Source: an uncultured Lachnospiraceae bacterium (GTDB lineage: Bacteria > Bacillota > Clostridia > Lachnospirales > Lachnospiraceae). Taken from it: a stretch of 43,201 bases of DNA. The translations under genes and the position numbers were made by a program. A model generated the notes under the pieces. That model saw only the letters and a program-made list of their open reading frames with translations, was not told the DNA's origin and did not search any database. Below, in pieces: positions 42,811 through 43,201 of this stretch (positions are counted from its first letter, which is position 1; the number at the start of each line of letters is the position of its first letter). Location: NCBI GenBank assembly GCA_910586585.1, contig CAJUKA010000031.1:1-43201 (forward strand). The letters run 5' to 3'.

Positions 42811-43071
42811 CTAAATTAACGGATTGATTCGATTTAAAGGCTTACCATCCTTTGACAATTCCCAATTTTGCATCAACTCATCTTGATGTATTATTGTCCA
42901 TGCAAGAATTAATTTTAATTGCTTGCTAGGAAACCCACCCTTAATGACCTTTCCTTTTATAATATCTACAATAATTTTATTTCCATTATATTCTGCATAA
43001 AAATGTGGTGGATTATGATCATCATAATACATTGTGACTTTTATTCCATAAAATAATGATATTTCCGGCAT
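42811..43071 (-). CDS. DUF4160 family protein
   Basis: The 86-residue product (MPEISLFYGIKVTMYYDDHN, PPHFYAEYNG, then IKGGFPSKQLKLILAW) matches DUF4160, whose DHNPPHFHA-like block is the main signature. Here it reads DDHNPPHFYA. ATG follows AAGGAGCATACAAAA. It is the first gene of the three-gene set with DUF2442 and the XRE remnant. Confidence 0.87.
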   Translation of the reverse strand: MPEISLFYGIKVTMYYDDHNPPHFYAEYNGNKIIVDIIKGKVIKGGFPSKQLKLILAWTIIHQDELMQNWELSKDGKPLNRINPLI

Positions 43072-43102
43072 TTTTGTATGCTCCTTTTGCTTGTTATCAA
43101 TA

Positions 43103-43201
43103 TTATACTAGATTTCGCGACTTTTTCAAGTCATTTATCCATACTGGAGCCATGACGAGTATAGAACCATCATCACTACGATTGGCCGCAGGCTTTCCCG
43201 T
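43103..43201 (-). CDS. C-terminal end of an unidentified gene
   Basis: A minus-strand frame enters from the window edge and ends at a TAA at 43103 after 32 residues (TGKPAANRSDDGSILVMAPV and WINDLKKSRNLV). It is open across the full 99 bp, and its GC content is higher than that of the DUF genes downstream. The fragment is too short to name, and a chance open frame cannot be excluded. Confidence 0.3.
   Translation of the reverse strand, partial: TGKPAANRSDDGSILVMAPVWINDLKKSRNLV

Noticed and set aside
1..43201. tRNA or rRNA genes
   Set aside because: No tRNA-like cloverleaf or rRNA sequence was noticed on either strand while reading the intergenic regions.

Overview
The window looks like part of a low-GC Firmicute chromosome, most likely Clostridia and Lachnospiraceae-like. 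The base composition is AT-rich, nearly every gene has a strong GGAGG-type ribosome binding site, and the content resembles the surface-glycan loci of gut Clostridia. This placement is inference from gene content; no rRNA or other marker gene is present. Almost all genes lie on the minus strand, so the natural reading order is from high to low coordinates.

Region 1 (43.2-41.1 kb) is an accessory scar. It holds a DUF4160/DUF2442 pair followed by a decayed XRE regulator, GC-richer fragments that resemble a conjugative element (a sigma-region-4-like piece), and an internally deleted insertion sequence with perfect 24-bp terminal inverted repeats.

Region 2 (40.9-26.3 kb) is a CDP-polyol/teichoic-acid-like set: a metallophosphoesterase, a methyltransferase-cytidylyltransferase fusion, a TagD-type cytidylyltransferase fused to a Gfo/Idh/MocA oxidoreductase, a glycerophosphodiesterase, an FGGY kinase, an iron alcohol dehydrogenase, a LicC-like nucleotidyltransferase and a TagB/TagF-like polyol-phosphate transferase. 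Two unrelated genes interrupt it: an AAA-ATPase/PD-(D/E)XK protein, and a TnpB homologue in which all three RuvC catalytic residues are replaced (Asp to His, Glu to Thr, Asp to Ala). A well-folded omega-RNA-like structure lies downstream of the TnpB gene. This resembles the recently described TnpB-derived, nuclease-dead RNA-guided repressors (TldR).

Region 3 (26.1-1 kb) is a long glycan-assembly operon: UDP-xylose-synthase-like epimerase, GT2, GT4 and GT11 glycosyltransferases, RgpF-like and WbsX-like proteins, FkbM and DUF268 methyltransferase-like proteins, a TupA ATP-grasp ligase, a UDP-GlcNAc 2-epimerase and others. Its centre (21.9-16.3 kb) is the most notable part. A PEP-synthase-like kinase, an APS-kinase-like protein, a class I glutamine amidotransferase and a CTP-type nucleotidyltransferase occur together. 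These are the same four families that make the activated phosphoramidate donor for the Campylobacter jejuni capsule (Cj1418, Cj1415, Cj1417, Cj1416). Two extra genes sit inside the set: an unknown 190-residue protein, and a formyltransferase whose coding region contains a run of ten G. Loss or gain of one G would cause early termination, so this gene may be phase variable.

Taken together, the window suggests a surface polysaccharide with CDP-polyol-derived and phosphoramidate-type decorations, one step of which may be switched on and off. At least nine proteins in region 3 share a small Rossmann-like module (GxGxxG after a hydrophobic strand) joined to different catalytic domains. No flippase, polymerase, ABC exporter or initiating phosphoglycosyl transferase is visible here, so the pathway must continue outside the window.
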